DNA of 64,000 bases from Nocardiopsis potens DSM 45234 (GCF_000341105.1 NZ_ANBB01000039.1:27565-91564); one strand, 5' to 3'; positions 41,868 to 55,032 are shown, numbered from the stretch's first letter. Numbers and translations: made by a program. Notes: generated by a model from the letters alone, not told the origin.

Positions 41868-42934
41868 GCGCCGGGCCGCTGCGCACCGCCCTCACCGACC
41901 TGGTGGGCTGCCGCCACCCGGTGGTGCAGACCGGCATGGGCTGGGTGGCCGGGCCGCGCCTGGTGTCGGCGACCGCGAACGCGGGCGGGCTGGGCGTGCT
42001 GGCGTCGGCGACGATGCCCCTCGACCGGCTCGCCGCGGCGATCCGCGAGGTCCGCGAGCGCACCGACCGGCCGTTCGGGGTGAACCTGCGCGCCGACGCC
42101 GGCGACGCAGAGGAGCGCGTCGAGCTGCTGATCGCCGAGCGGGTCCGGGTCGCGTCGTTCGCGCTGGCTCCCCGCCCGGAGCTGATCGCCCGGCTGAAGG
42201 AGGCCGGGGTGGTGGTGGTCCCCTCGGTCGGCGCGCGACGGCACGCGGAGAAGGTCGCGGCATGGGGCGCCGACGCGGTGCTGGTGCAGGGCGGCGAGGG
42301 CGGCGGGCACACCGGGCCGCTCGCCACCACCCTGCTGCTGCCGCAGGTGGTGGACGCGGTGGACGTGCCGGTGATCGCGGCCGGCGGGTTCTTCGACGGG
42401 CGCGGGCTGGCGGCGGCGCTGGCTTACGGGGCCGCCGGGGTGGCGATGGGCACCCGGTTCCTGCTCACCTCGGACAGTCCGGTGCCCGACGCGGTCAAGC
42501 GCGCCTACCTGGAGGCGGCGGAGACGGTGGTGACCAGGCAGGTGGACGGCGTGCCGCACCGGGTGCTGCGCACCCCGGCCGTGGACGCGCTGGAGCGCTC
42601 CGGGCCGGTGTCCCGGCTGGCCGTGGCGGTGCGCAGCGCGGCGGCACTGCGCCGGGACACCGGCCTGTCCTGGGGTTCGCTGCTCCGCGACGGCGCCGCG
42701 ATGCGCCGGGCCCGGGGGCTGTCCTGGTCCCAGGTGCTGATGGCGGCCAACACCCCGATGCTGTTGAAGGCCGCGATGGTGGACGGCCGTGCCGACCTGG
42801 GCGTGATGGCAGCCGGCCAGGCCGTCGCGGCCGTGGACGACCTGCCCGGCTGCACGGAGCTGATCGAGCGGATCGTCGCCGACGCCGCACGGTCCCTGGA
42901 CCGCCTGGAGACCCTGCGCCACCCCGCGCCCTGA
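41864..42934 (+). CDS. ipdC: FMN-dependent reductase IpdC (nitronate-monooxygenase fold)
   Basis: 356 residues. TIM-barrel of the 2-nitropropane dioxygenase type: HPVVQTGMGWVAGPRLVSA, LGVLASATMP, FGVNLRAD, QGGEGGGHTG, AAGGFFDGRGLAAAL, GVAMGTRFL. In steroid degraders the IpdC position in the ipdAB operon is a flavin reductase acting on the 5-hydroxy-HIC-CoA intermediate. GTG 41864 overlaps ipdB. Last gene of this operon; a repeat element follows. Confidence 0.9.
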   Translation: MSAGPLRTALTDLVGCRHPVVQTGMGWVAGPRLVSATANAGGLGVLASATMPLDRLAAAIREVRERTDRPFGVNLRADAGDAEERVELLIAERVRVASFALAPRPELIARLKEAGVVVVPSVGARRHAEKVAAWGADAVLVQGGEGGGHTGPLATTLLLPQVVDAVDVPVIAAGGFFDGRGLAAALAYGAAGVAMGTRFLLTSDSPVPDAVKRAYLEAAETVVTRQVDGVPHRVLRTPAVDALERSGPVSRLAVAVRSAAALRRDTGLSWGSLLRDGAAMRRARGLSWSQVLMAANTPMLLKAAMVDGRADLGVMAAGQAVAAVDDLPGCTELIERIVADAARSLDRLETLRHPAP

Positions 42935-44441
42935 CCGGCTCCCCCCGCCCCGCCCGCCCCGACGGGCGGACCGCCAGGGGCGGGAGTCCAGGCCTCCCCT
43001 GAGCGCAGCACCCCACATGGCGGGGGTTAAAGCCGGCGGCGAAGGCGGGGAGGGCGTGCCACCGGTCGGCCGGGTGGCCACGGCGCCCCACGGAGCCAGG
43101 GTTCAATCAGCAGCGACGGCAGAGACAGGGACGGGGCGAAGGCGGCCACCCGAGCGCGGCGCCTCACAAGGTGAAGGTTCAAGCAGGCAGCGACGGCAGA
43201 GGGAGGGGCAGGCGGGCGCCCCGGCCGGGCGCGGCGCATCGCGAAGCGAAGGTTCAAACAGGCAGCGAAGGCGGAAGGGGGACCGGCCGGTCGGTCGGGT
43301 GCGGCGTCTCGCGGAGCGAAGATCAAGACGGGCGACGACGGCAGCGGCGAGGACGGGGGCCGGTGCCCCAGCCGGGCGCCGCGTTCACCGACCCGGCCCG
43401 CCAGGGGTCTTATCCCCTATGCCGGTTTTGCGGCGGGGATCGGGCAAGACTGGGAGCGCCCTGCGCACCTCCGCAGCACCCCGATTACTTCTACCAGCGA
43501 GTAGTAAGCCCCGAAGCCCCCCCCACCACCCCCTCCCCGGTTACCCAGAGTGGCCAACCAGGGCTTCTCGGAAGAACAAAAGCGACATCTCGCCCCACCT
43601 CTGCCCCTCCCCGGGTTCCGACCCCCTGCTTTGCGGCCTTGCTGACGGCATGAAACCCCGATCACCGGCCCAATCGGCCCCGGTCGGGCCTTCTGGGGCC
43701 TATTCCGGGCCGGGATGCGCGCCCAGGAATCACCGGGGTGCTCTCGCAGTGCGCAGGGTGCCCCTCCTCACCATCACCCTGTGTATTTGTCCAGGTCAGA
43801 GAGGGGCAGCGGTTTCAGGAACGGCCGGCCCTGACACCCGGGCGACGCGGGCACGGCAACCCCGCCCCCTGCCCGCCCCGACCACGCCCGCCCTGCTCTG
43901 CCGCACCCGACCGACCGGCCGGTCCCCACTGCCCGCCTTCGCCGCCTGCTCGAACCCCGCCCCGTGGGGCGCCGCGCTTGGCCGACCGGCCGACACGCCC
44001 TCTCGCCTTCGCCGCCCGCTTGAGCCCCAGCCCCGTGAGGTGCCGCGCCCGGCTGGGACACCCGACCACACCCTCACCTCCGCCGTCGCCGCCCGCTTGG
44101 ACCTTCGCTCTGCGGGGCGCCGCACCCGGGCGACCACCCTCGCCCCGCCCCTACCGCTGCCGTCGCCGCCGGCTTGAACCCTCGCCCGTGGAGCGCCGCG
44201 CCCGACCGACCAGCCGGCACGCCCTCCCGCCCTCGCCGCCCGCTTGAACCTTCGCTCCGTGGGGCGCCGCGCTTGACCAACCAGCCGGCCTCCCCCTGCC
44301 GTCGCCGCCCGTCTGAACCTCGGCCCCGTGAGGCGCCGTGCCCGGCTGGAGTGCCCGGCCCCGCTCCTACCTCCGCCGTCTTCTTCCTCCGCCGCTTTCT
44401 TCTTCCTCCGCCGTCACTGCATGGAACGACGGCCGCCCTGT
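42935..44441. other. Gene-free stretch splitting the steroid cluster
   Basis: Between the convergent ipdC and fadA6 stops; almost fully occupied by the repeat element. The last 70 bases are a CT-rich tract (CTTCTTCCTCCGCCG repeated). Confidence 0.7.
43007..44370. repeat. Mirrored repeat element, copy 2
   Basis: Left array of five units (starts near 43007, 43080, 43157, 43231, 43301), core about 43385-43862, then about seven inverted units up to 44370. The core is highly similar to that at 16970-17445 (for example CGATCACCGGCCC and CTGCTTTGCGGCCTTGC in both). No gene convincing. Confidence 0.82.
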
Positions 44442-45596
44442 TCAGAGGCGTTCGAGCACCGTGACGTTGGCCTGGCCGCCGCCCTCGCACATGGTCTGCA
44501 GGCCGTAGCGGCCGCCGGTGCGCTCCAGTTCGTGCAGGAGGGTGGTCATCATCCGGGCTCCGGTGGCGCCGAGCGGGTGGCCGAGGGCGATGGCGCCGCC
44601 GTTCGGGTTGACCCGGGCCGGGTCGGCGCCGGTCTCGTCCAGCCAGGCCAGGACCACCGAGGCGAACGCCTCGTTGACCTCGAAGACGTCGATGTCGTCG
44701 ACGGACAGCCCGGTCCGGTGCAGCGCGCGGGCGGTGGCCGGGATGGGCGCGGTGAGCATCCGGATCGGGTCCTCGCCGCGCGCGGAGAGGTGGTGGACGC
44801 GGGCGCGCGGGGTGAGCCCGTGCTCGGCCACCGCCCGCTCCGAGGCGATGAGCAGCGCCGCCGCGGCGTCGGAGAGCTGGGAGGCCAGCGCGGCGGTGAG
44901 CCGCCCGCCGGGCACCAGCTCCGGCAGCGCGGCCATCCTCTCCCGGCTGGTGTCCCGGCGCGGGCCCTCGTCGGCGGCGAGCCCGGCGCACGGTACGGTC
45001 TCGGCGGCGAAGCGCCCGGCGTCGGCGGCCGCGGCGGCCCTGCGGTGCGACTCCAGGGCGTACTCCTCCATCCGCTCCCGGGTCAGCCCCCACTGCTCGG
45101 CGATCATCTCCGCGCCGCGGAACTGGTCGACCTCGCCGGTCCCGTACCGCCGCACCCAGCCCCGGGAGCCGAGGAACGGCCCCTCCTTGTGCCCGAGCGC
45201 CTCGCCGGCGGTCATCGCGGCGCCGATCGGGACCTGCGACATGCTCTGCACTCCCCCGGCGGCCACCAGGTCGGCGGTGCCGGAGAGCACCGCCTGCGCG
45301 GCGAAGTGCACCGCCTGCTGGGAGGAGCCGCACTGCCGGTCGACGGTGACACCGGGCACCTCCTCGGGCAGCCCGGCGGCCAGCCAGGCGGTGCGGGCGA
45401 TGTCCCCGGCCTGCGGGCCGAGGGTGTCCACGCAGCCGAGGATCACGTCGTCGACGGCGGAGGGGTCGGCGCCGGACCGGTCCATCAGTGCGCGCAGCGC
45501 GTGCGCGCCCAGGTCGGCGGGGTGGACTCCGGCGAGCCCGCCGCCGCGCCTGCCGACGGGTGTGCGGACCGCCTCCACGATGTAGGCCTCGGCCAC
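44442..45596 (-). CDS. fadA6: Thiolase FadA6
   Basis: 384 residues. Catalytic Cys in VDRQCGSSQQA, catalytic His in NPNGGAIALGHPLG, second Cys in MCEGGG. The sequence follows mycobacterial FadA6 (RTPVGRRGGGLAG, GCVDTLGPQAGDIART, GGRYGLQTMCEGG). It cleaves a beta-ketoacyl-CoA near the end of steroid C/D ring degradation. GTG 45596 follows AAGGAGGAGG; 19 bases behind the regulator gene. Confidence 0.92.
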   Translation of the reverse strand: MAEAYIVEAVRTPVGRRGGGLAGVHPADLGAHALRALMDRSGADPSAVDDVILGCVDTLGPQAGDIARTAWLAAGLPEEVPGVTVDRQCGSSQQAVHFAAQAVLSGTADLVAAGGVQSMSQVPIGAAMTAGEALGHKEGPFLGSRGWVRRYGTGEVDQFRGAEMIAEQWGLTRERMEEYALESHRRAAAAADAGRFAAETVPCAGLAADEGPRRDTSRERMAALPELVPGGRLTAALASQLSDAAAALLIASERAVAEHGLTPRARVHHLSARGEDPIRMLTAPIPATARALHRTGLSVDDIDVFEVNEAFASVVLAWLDETGADPARVNPNGGAIALGHPLGATGARMMTTLLHELERTGGRYGLQTMCEGGGQANVTVLERL

Positions 45597-45615
45597 TTTC
45601 CTCCTCCTTCGCCGG

Positions 45616-46245
45616 TCAGTGCCCTCGGATCCCCTCCAGGACCAGGGCCAGGTACTGCTGGGCGACCTCGTCCGCGCCGAGCCGCCCGCCCGGCCGGTAC
45701 CAGCCCGCGGCCAGCCACACGGTGTCGCGGATGAAGCGGTAGACGACCGGGGCGTCCAGGTCGGCGCGGAACGAGCCGTCCCGGGAGCCCTGCTCCAGCA
45801 GGCCCACCCACATGTCGCGGAAGCGCGCCCGGGACTCGGCCAGGTAGCCGAAGCGGGGGTTGGGCGCGAGGTGCTTGGCCTCGTTCTGGTAGAGCACGAC
45901 CGCGGCGCGGTCCCGGTCGATCGCCTGGAACGAGGCGGTGACCAGGCCGCGCAGCGTCCGCTCGGCGCCGCCGCCCCGGGCCAGGACGGCGTCGTAGTCC
46001 CGCCACAGCGCGGTGAGGAACCCGGAGAGGATCTCGTCGATCATCGACTCCTTGGAGTCGAAGTGGTAGTAGAGGCTGCCGCCGAGCATGCCCGCCGCGT
46101 CGGCGACCTCGCGGACCGTGGTGGCGGCGTACCCGCGCTCGGCGAAGACCTCCGCCGCGGTGCCGAGCAGCTCGGTGCGCCGTGCCGCGCGGGCCGCGGC
46201 CGCGCCCTCCGTATCGCGTCGCCGTGGGCTCATCGTCAACGTCAC
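45616..46245 (-). CDS. kstR2: TetR-family regulator, KstR2-like
   Basis: 209 residues. N-terminal TetR helix-turn-helix (ATTVREVADAAGMLGGSLYYHFDSKESMI). The ligand domain contains VYRFIRDTVWLAAGWYRPGG and the end QQYLALVLEGI, as in KstR2. It should repress both arms of this cluster until a HIP-CoA-type ligand binds. GTG 46245 overlaps the ipdF stop (GTGA); ATG 46233 is the alternative. Confidence 0.88.
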   Translation of the reverse strand: MTLTMSPRRRDTEGAAAARAARRTELLGTAAEVFAERGYAATTVREVADAAGMLGGSLYYHFDSKESMIDEILSGFLTALWRDYDAVLARGGGAERTLRGLVTASFQAIDRDRAAVVLYQNEAKHLAPNPRFGYLAESRARFRDMWVGLLEQGSRDGSFRADLDAPVVYRFIRDTVWLAAGWYRPGGRLGADEVAQQYLALVLEGIRGH

Positions 46246-47024
46246 GCTCTCCGACTCGAAACCGAAACGACCTCCCCGGTCATGTACGAGGAGTAGTCAC
46301 TGGCCAGGAAGACGATAACGTTCGCGACCTCCCACGGCTCGGCGTGCCGGCCGAAGGCCTCCCGGGCGGCGAGCTCGGTCAGCAGCTCCTCGGAGGCGGC
46401 CTTGGCCAGGTTGGGGTGGACCGCCAGGCTGGGCGCGACCGCGTTCACCCGGATCCCGTCGCCGGCCGCCTCCACCGCGGCGCACCTGGTCAGCGCCATC
46501 ACCCCGGCCTTGGCCGCGGCGTAGTGCGCCTGCTCCTCCTGGGCGCGCCAGCCCAGGACCGAGGCGTTGTTGACGATCGCGCCGCCCCCGCCGCCGGCCA
46601 TCAGCCGCAGCGCGGCCCGGGTGCAGCGCATGGTCCCGGTGAGGGTGACGTCCAGCACCCGGTTCCACTGCGGGTCGGTCATCTCGGTGAGCCGGGCGGT
46701 GCCGCCGAGCCCGGCGTTGTTGACCACCGCGTCGATCCGGCCGAAGCGGTCCAGTGCGGCGTCGAACATCGCGGCGACCTGGTCCTCGTCGGTGACGTCG
46801 CAGGGCGCCGAGGCGACCGCGGCGGCGCCGAACTCGGCGGCCAGTTCGGCGGCGGTGCTCTCCAGGCGGCGCGCGTGGGCGTCGCTCAGCAGTACCCGGG
46901 CGCCTTCCTCCAGCAGGCGGCGGGCGGTGGCGCCGCCGATTCCGGTGCCCGCGGCGGCGGTGACCACGGCGGTGCGGCCGCGCATCAGGCCGTGGCCGGG
47001 AACGTAGGGCGGCACCGCGTTCAT
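46242..47024 (-). CDS. ipdF: Short-chain dehydrogenase IpdF
   Basis: 260 residues. SDR with unusual VVTAAAGTGIGGATARR NAD loop, NNAGLGG, NNASVLGWRAQEEQAHYAAAKAG, and ending LASDYSSYMTGEVVSVSS, matching the hydroxy-HIP-CoA dehydrogenase IpdF beside kstR2 in other steroid degraders. ATG 47024 with GGAAGG ahead. Divergent from the hydratase gene across the second operator. Confidence 0.88.
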   Translation of the reverse strand: MNAVPPYVPGHGLMRGRTAVVTAAAGTGIGGATARRLLEEGARVLLSDAHARRLESTAAELAAEFGAAAVASAPCDVTDEDQVAAMFDAALDRFGRIDAVVNNAGLGGTARLTEMTDPQWNRVLDVTLTGTMRCTRAALRLMAGGGGGAIVNNASVLGWRAQEEQAHYAAAKAGVMALTRCAAVEAAGDGIRVNAVAPSLAVHPNLAKAASEELLTELAAREAFGRHAEPWEVANVIVFLASDYSSYMTGEVVSVSSRRA

Positions 47025-47083
47025 CGGGGGACCTTCCGCTCGGGGCGCGCGGCCTGGGCCGCCGGTCGCTCGCATGTTACCCT

Positions 47084-47101
47084 ACCAAACACTTGTTAGA
47101 A
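47084..47101. promoter_or_regulatory. KstR2-type operator between divergent arms
   Basis: ACCAAACACTTGTTAGAA, the exact reverse complement of 39532-39549, placed between ipdF and the hydratase gene. Confidence 0.72.
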
Positions 47102-47152
47102 AACAGGAGCATCCGTACGCCGTCGGCCGGACCGAGGAGCGAGGAGGCCCGC

Positions 47153-48007
47153 ATGGACGACGTCGTCCGCTACGAGCGGCGCGGCGCGGAGGAGTCCGTC
47201 GCCGTCATCACGATGAACCGGCCCGAGTACCGCAACGCGCAGAACTCCGCGATGACCTACGCCCTGGACGCCGCCTTCTACCGGGCGGCGGAGGAGGACG
47301 GCGTCGCCGCGGTCGTGCTCGCCGGCGCCGGCCGGCACTTCTCCGCCGGCCACGACATCGGCAGCCCCGGCCGGGACGCCGACCGGCCCTTCGAGCGCCG
47401 CGCCGGCCTGTGGTGGGACCACTCCGACAAGGCCGGCGGCGAGCGCCGCTTCGCCCGCGAGGCAGAGGTCTACCTGGGCATGTGCCGTCGCTGGCGGGAG
47501 CTGCCCAAGCCGACCGTGGCCATGGTGCAGGGCGCCTGCGTGGCCGGCGGCCTGATGCTGGCCTGGTGCTGCGACCTGATCGTCGCCGCCGAGGACGCCT
47601 TCTTCAGCGACCCGGTGCTGCGGATGGGCGTGCCCGGCGTGGAGTACTTCGCCCACCCCTGGGTGATGCCGCCCCGGGTGGCCAAGGAGTTCCTGTTCAC
47701 CGGGGACCGGATGGACGCGCACCGGGCCCGCGAGGTCGGCATGGTCAACCGGGTGGTGCCGGGCGGGGACCTGGAGGGCGAGGCGCTCGCGCTGGCCGAG
47801 CGGATCGGCCGGATGCCCCGGTTCGGGCTGGCGCTGGCCAAGCGCGCCGTCAACCAGGCCGAGGACCTGCAGGGGATGCGCGCCGGCATGGACGCCGCGT
47901 TCGGCCTGCACCACCTCGCGCACGCGCACAACGCCGAGACCGGCACCGACGCGCTGGCCGGGATGGACCCGCGGAGCATGAAGAGGGCGGCCTCCGATGG
48001 ATCTTGA
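47153..48007 (+). CDS. Enoyl-CoA hydratase/isomerase family protein
   Basis: 284 residues. Crotonase fold: TMNRPEYRNAQ, oxyanion segment AGRHFSAGHDIG, QGACVAGGLMLAWCCDLIVA. It has a longer insert (about 75-105, rich in Trp and Arg) than EchA20. In the steroid context it probably hydrates an unsaturated side-chain or ring intermediate. ATG 47153 with GAGGAGG ahead; overlaps the next gene by 11 bases. Confidence 0.88.
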   Translation: MDDVVRYERRGAEESVAVITMNRPEYRNAQNSAMTYALDAAFYRAAEEDGVAAVVLAGAGRHFSAGHDIGSPGRDADRPFERRAGLWWDHSDKAGGERRFAREAEVYLGMCRRWRELPKPTVAMVQGACVAGGLMLAWCCDLIVAAEDAFFSDPVLRMGVPGVEYFAHPWVMPPRVAKEFLFTGDRMDAHRAREVGMVNRVVPGGDLEGEALALAERIGRMPRFGLALAKRAVNQAEDLQGMRAGMDAAFGLHHLAHAHNAETGTDALAGMDPRSMKRAASDGS

Positions 48008-49130
48008 CTTCACCGACGCCGAGCAGGCGTTCCGCGCCGAGGTGCGGGCGTGGCTGCGCGAGCACGTGCCGGAGTCCCCGCTGCCGTCGCTGGAGACCGA
48101 GGAGGGCTTCGCCGCGCACCGGGAGTGGGAGCGCGAGCTGCACTCGGCCCGGCTGTCCGCGGTCTCCTGGCCCGAGGAGTACGGCGGGCGCGGCGCCACT
48201 CCGCTGGAGTGGCTGGTCTTCGAGGAGGAGTACCACGCCGCGGGCGGGCCGGGCCGGGTCAACCAGGGCGGGATCAACCTGCTGGCCCCCGCGCTCTTCG
48301 CGCACGGCACCGCCGAGCAGCGCGCCCGGGTGCTGCCGCCGATGGCCGCCGGGGCGGAGATCTGGGCCCAGGCCTGGTCCGAGCCGGGCGCCGGGAGCGA
48401 CCTGGCCGGGATCCGCTCCACCGCGTCCCGCACCGACGGCGGCTGGCTGCTGTCCGGGCAGAAGATCTGGAGTTCCCGCGGGCCGTTCGCCGACCGCGCG
48501 TTCGGTGTCTTCCGCTCCTCCGGCGAGCGGCACCGCGGCCTGACCTACGTGATGTTCCCGCTGGACGCCGAGGGGGTGACGGTCCGCCCCATCGGCCGGC
48601 TGGACGGCAAGCCGGCCTTCGCCGAGCTCTTCTTCGACGGGGTGTTCGTGCCCGACGCCGACGTCATCGGCGAACCGGGCGACGGCTGGCGGGTGGCGAT
48701 GAGCACCGCCGGCAACGAGCGCGGCCTGACCCTGCGCAGCCCGGGGCGGTTCACCGCCGCCGCCGACCGCCTGGTCCGGCTCTGGGCCGAGCGCGGCGAC
48801 CCGGCCGACACCGCGCTGCGCGACCGGGTCGCCGACGCCTGGATCCGGGCGCGCGCCTACCGGATGCACGGGTACGCGGTGCTCTCCCGGATGCACGACG
48901 CCGGGTCGGAGGCCAGCATGTACAAGGTCTTCTGGTCGGAGCTGGACGTGGCGCTCACCGAGACCGCGCTCGACCTGCTCGGCCCGGACGGCGAGCTGGA
49001 CGGCCCCTGGCTGGAGGACTACGTGTTCGCCTTGGCCGGGCCGATCTACGCGGGGACCAACGAGATCCAGCGCAACGTGGTGGCCGAGCGCGTCCTCGGC
49101 CTCCCCCGGGCGGGAAGGGGCGGCAGGTGA
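47997..49130 (+). CDS. Acyl-CoA dehydrogenase (FadE type), first subunit
   Basis: 377 residues: WPEEYGGRG, WSEPGAGSDLA, SGQKIWSS, AGTNEIQRN, all flavin/substrate-binding landmarks of the family, similar to FadE30-type enzymes of steroid degraders. The usual YEGT catalytic position reads YAGT. Adjacent, overlapping dehydrogenase genes suggest an alpha2beta2 heteromer, common in steroid catabolism. The next gene starts in its stop (GTGA). Confidence 0.9.
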   Translation: MDLDFTDAEQAFRAEVRAWLREHVPESPLPSLETEEGFAAHREWERELHSARLSAVSWPEEYGGRGATPLEWLVFEEEYHAAGGPGRVNQGGINLLAPALFAHGTAEQRARVLPPMAAGAEIWAQAWSEPGAGSDLAGIRSTASRTDGGWLLSGQKIWSSRGPFADRAFGVFRSSGERHRGLTYVMFPLDAEGVTVRPIGRLDGKPAFAELFFDGVFVPDADVIGEPGDGWRVAMSTAGNERGLTLRSPGRFTAAADRLVRLWAERGDPADTALRDRVADAWIRARAYRMHGYAVLSRMHDAGSEASMYKVFWSELDVALTETALDLLGPDGELDGPWLEDYVFALAGPIYAGTNEIQRNVVAERVLGLPRAGRGGR

Positions 49131-50092
49131 GGTTCACCCTCGACTCCGAGCAGCGGTTGTTCGCCGAGACCGTGCGCGGCCTGCTGGCCGGCGCCGACGC
49201 GTGCGGCGCCGCGCGGGCCTGGGGCCGCGGCGACCACGCTCCCGGCCGGGCGCTGTGGCGGGCGCTGGCCGATGCGGGCGTCTTCGCGCTCGCCGTGCCG
49301 GAGGAGCACGGCGGGGCGGGCGTCCGCCCGGTGGAGCTGGTCGCCGCGCTGATCGAGGTCGGGCGGCACGGCGTGCCCGGCCCGGTGGTGGAGACCCTGG
49401 CCGCGGCCCGAGTGCTGGGCGATCCGAAGGCCCTGGCCGGCATCGCCGACGGCTCTCTGGCCGCCACCCTGGCGCTGCCGCCGCTGGTGCCCTACGCGCT
49501 GGACGCCGACGCCGCCGACCTGGTGCTGGCCGTGCACGGCGGCGCTTTGCACCGGGCCGAGCCCGCCGGGGGGCCGCACCGCTCGCTGGACCCGGCCCGC
49601 CGGCTGTTCTCCTGCTCCCCCGCCGGCGGGATCGCCTCCGCGGAGGCGTCTCCCTCCTCCGCCGCCGCGGAGTTCGGCGCGCTGGCCTGCGCCGCCCAGG
49701 CCCTGGGGGCGGGCCGCCGCCTGCTGGACACCACCGTGGACCACGTCCGCACCCGCGAGCAGTTCGGCCGCCCGATCGGGGAGTTCCAGGCGGTCCAGCA
49801 CCGGCTGGCCGACACCCTGATCGAGCTGGAGTTCGCCGGTTCGCTGGTGTACGGCGCGGCGGTCGCCCACGGCGGCCCCGACTCCGCCCGGGACGCCTCC
49901 GCGGCCAAGGCGGCCGCCTCCGAGGCCGCCTACCGGGCCGCCCGCACCGCGCTCCAGCTGCACGGCGCGATCGGCTACACCGACGAGTTCGACCTGTCGC
50001 TGTGGATCCGCAAGGCCCGCGCACTGCACACCGCCTGGGGCTCCCCGGCCCACCACCGCGGCCGCGTGATGGCCGCCCTCACCGGAAAGTGA
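49127..50092 (+). CDS. Acyl-CoA dehydrogenase (FadE type), second subunit
   Basis: 321 residues, short for the family. FTLDSEQRLFAETVRGLL at the start, VPEEHGGAGV, then TREQFGRPIGEFQAVQHRLAD and QLHGAIGYTDEFDLSLW. The middle beta-domain is shortened and lacks clear flavin-binding landmarks, typical of the non-catalytic or half-site partner in FadE heteromers. GTG 49127 overlaps the first subunit. A large inverted repeat follows its stop. Confidence 0.85.
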   Translation: MRFTLDSEQRLFAETVRGLLAGADACGAARAWGRGDHAPGRALWRALADAGVFALAVPEEHGGAGVRPVELVAALIEVGRHGVPGPVVETLAAARVLGDPKALAGIADGSLAATLALPPLVPYALDADAADLVLAVHGGALHRAEPAGGPHRSLDPARRLFSCSPAGGIASAEASPSSAAAEFGALACAAQALGAGRRLLDTTVDHVRTREQFGRPIGEFQAVQHRLADTLIELEFAGSLVYGAAVAHGGPDSARDASAAKAAASEAAYRAARTALQLHGAIGYTDEFDLSLWIRKARALHTAWGSPAHHRGRVMAALTGK

Positions 50093-50107
50093 CATCCCAT
50101 CCCTCCC

Positions 50108-50169
50108 GATGGTCTTGACGCTGCGGCCCTATCAACGCGCCGGGACAGGGCCGCGACGTCAAGATCATC
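50108..50169. repeat. 23-base imperfect inverted repeat
   Basis: Arms 50108-50130 and 50147-50169 match at 20 of 23 positions around a 16-base loop, between the dehydrogenase stop and the SDR start. Its A/T content (TCTTGACG/CGTCAAGA) is unlike the neighbouring GC terminators. It may be a terminator/attenuator or a small mobile-type repeat. Confidence 0.6.
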
Positions 50170-50214
50170 GCGGGGGCTGCGGGCAGGATTCCAATGCGCA
50201 GGGAGGCCGAGGAC

Positions 50215-51069
50215 ATGACCGCAGCGGCCGATTTCCAGAGGCAGGGCTTCCAGGGGCGGAGCGTGCTGGTGACCGGGGGGACCCGGGGCATCGGCCGGGT
50301 GATCGCCGAGACGTTCCTCGCGGCCGGCGCCGAGGTGGCCGTCGGCGGGCGGACGCCGCCCGATACGCCGCCGTCCGCAGGCGGGCGGACCGCCCGCTTC
50401 CTCGCCGCCGACGTGCGCGAGCCCGGCCAGGCGGCCGGGCTGGTGGAGGCGGCGGCGGAGCCGTCGGGCCGGCTCGACGTGCTGGTGAACAACGCCGGCG
50501 GGGCGCCGAGCGCGGAGGCGGCCGAGGTCTCGCCCCGGTTCGTGGCCAAGGTGGTCGGCCTCAACCTGCTGGCGCCGTTCCACACCGCCCAGCCCGCCAA
50601 CCGGATCATGCGGCGGCAGCCGGAGGGCGGGTGGATCGTCAACATCGGCAGCGTGGCGGCGTACGACCCGCAGCCGGGGACCGCCGCCTACACCGCGGCC
50701 AAGGCGGGGCTGCTCGGCCTGACCCGGGCGCTGGCCCTGGAGTGGGCGCCGAAGGTGCGGGTCAACCACGTCACCGCAGGCCCGGTGCGCACCGAGGCCG
50801 CGGACGAGGTGTTCGGGCCGGCCGGCGCCGACGCCGTCGACCGGGTGGTCCCGATGCGCCGGATGGCCGGGCCCGCCGACATCGCCCGCGCCTGCCTGCT
50901 CCTCGCCTCCGACCCCTACATCACCGGCGCCGACCTCGCCGTCCACGGCGGCGGCGAGGTACCGGCCCGCTACCTGGTGCTGCCGGACCGGCCGGGCCCC
51001 GGGGAGCAGGGGCGCGGCCGCGGTGCACCGGAGGCGCATCCCCGGAACGGCCCACGGAAAAGAAAATAG
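50215..51069 (+). CDS. Short-chain dehydrogenase (steroid cluster)
   Basis: 284 residues. TGGTRGIGRVIAETF, NNAGG, NIGSVAAYDPQPGTAAYTAAKAG, ending HGGGE. It resembles the SDR beside the mycobacterial ipdA/B genes (Rv3549c type). The last 25 residues are basic and likely disordered. ATG 50215 is 8 bases after GGGAGG; ATG 50194 is possible. It ends the steroid cluster. Confidence 0.83.
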   Translation: MTAAADFQRQGFQGRSVLVTGGTRGIGRVIAETFLAAGAEVAVGGRTPPDTPPSAGGRTARFLAADVREPGQAAGLVEAAAEPSGRLDVLVNNAGGAPSAEAAEVSPRFVAKVVGLNLLAPFHTAQPANRIMRRQPEGGWIVNIGSVAAYDPQPGTAAYTAAKAGLLGLTRALALEWAPKVRVNHVTAGPVRTEAADEVFGPAGADAVDRVVPMRRMAGPADIARACLLLASDPYITGADLAVHGGGEVPARYLVLPDRPGPGEQGRGRGAPEAHPRNGPRKRK

Positions 51070-51209
51070 ACCCCATAAGCCCCTTTAAGGAGGAAAACTC
51101 TTCTTCCACACCACTCCATCGCACTTCGGCGGGTATATTCACCTCCACCCCGGCGAGGCGGCCGCGCGATAAAGGCACCGATCGCCGCGAAAGGAGGATC
51201 GAGGCCTCG

Positions 51210-54944
<3,735 letters not shown>

Positions 54945-55032
54945 GCTCCCGGCCGGCCGGGACGACGACGGTGAGGGAGGAACACTGAGCACGACCCGCC
55001 TCGCGATCCCCTGCGAACTGCTCCCGGTCCGG

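Noticed and set aside
43171..43653. Possible small protein in the repeat core (CGGDRA...PPQHPDY) found in both copies
   Set aside because: The matching stretch is short, and single-base insertions shift the frame between copies; conservation is at DNA level.
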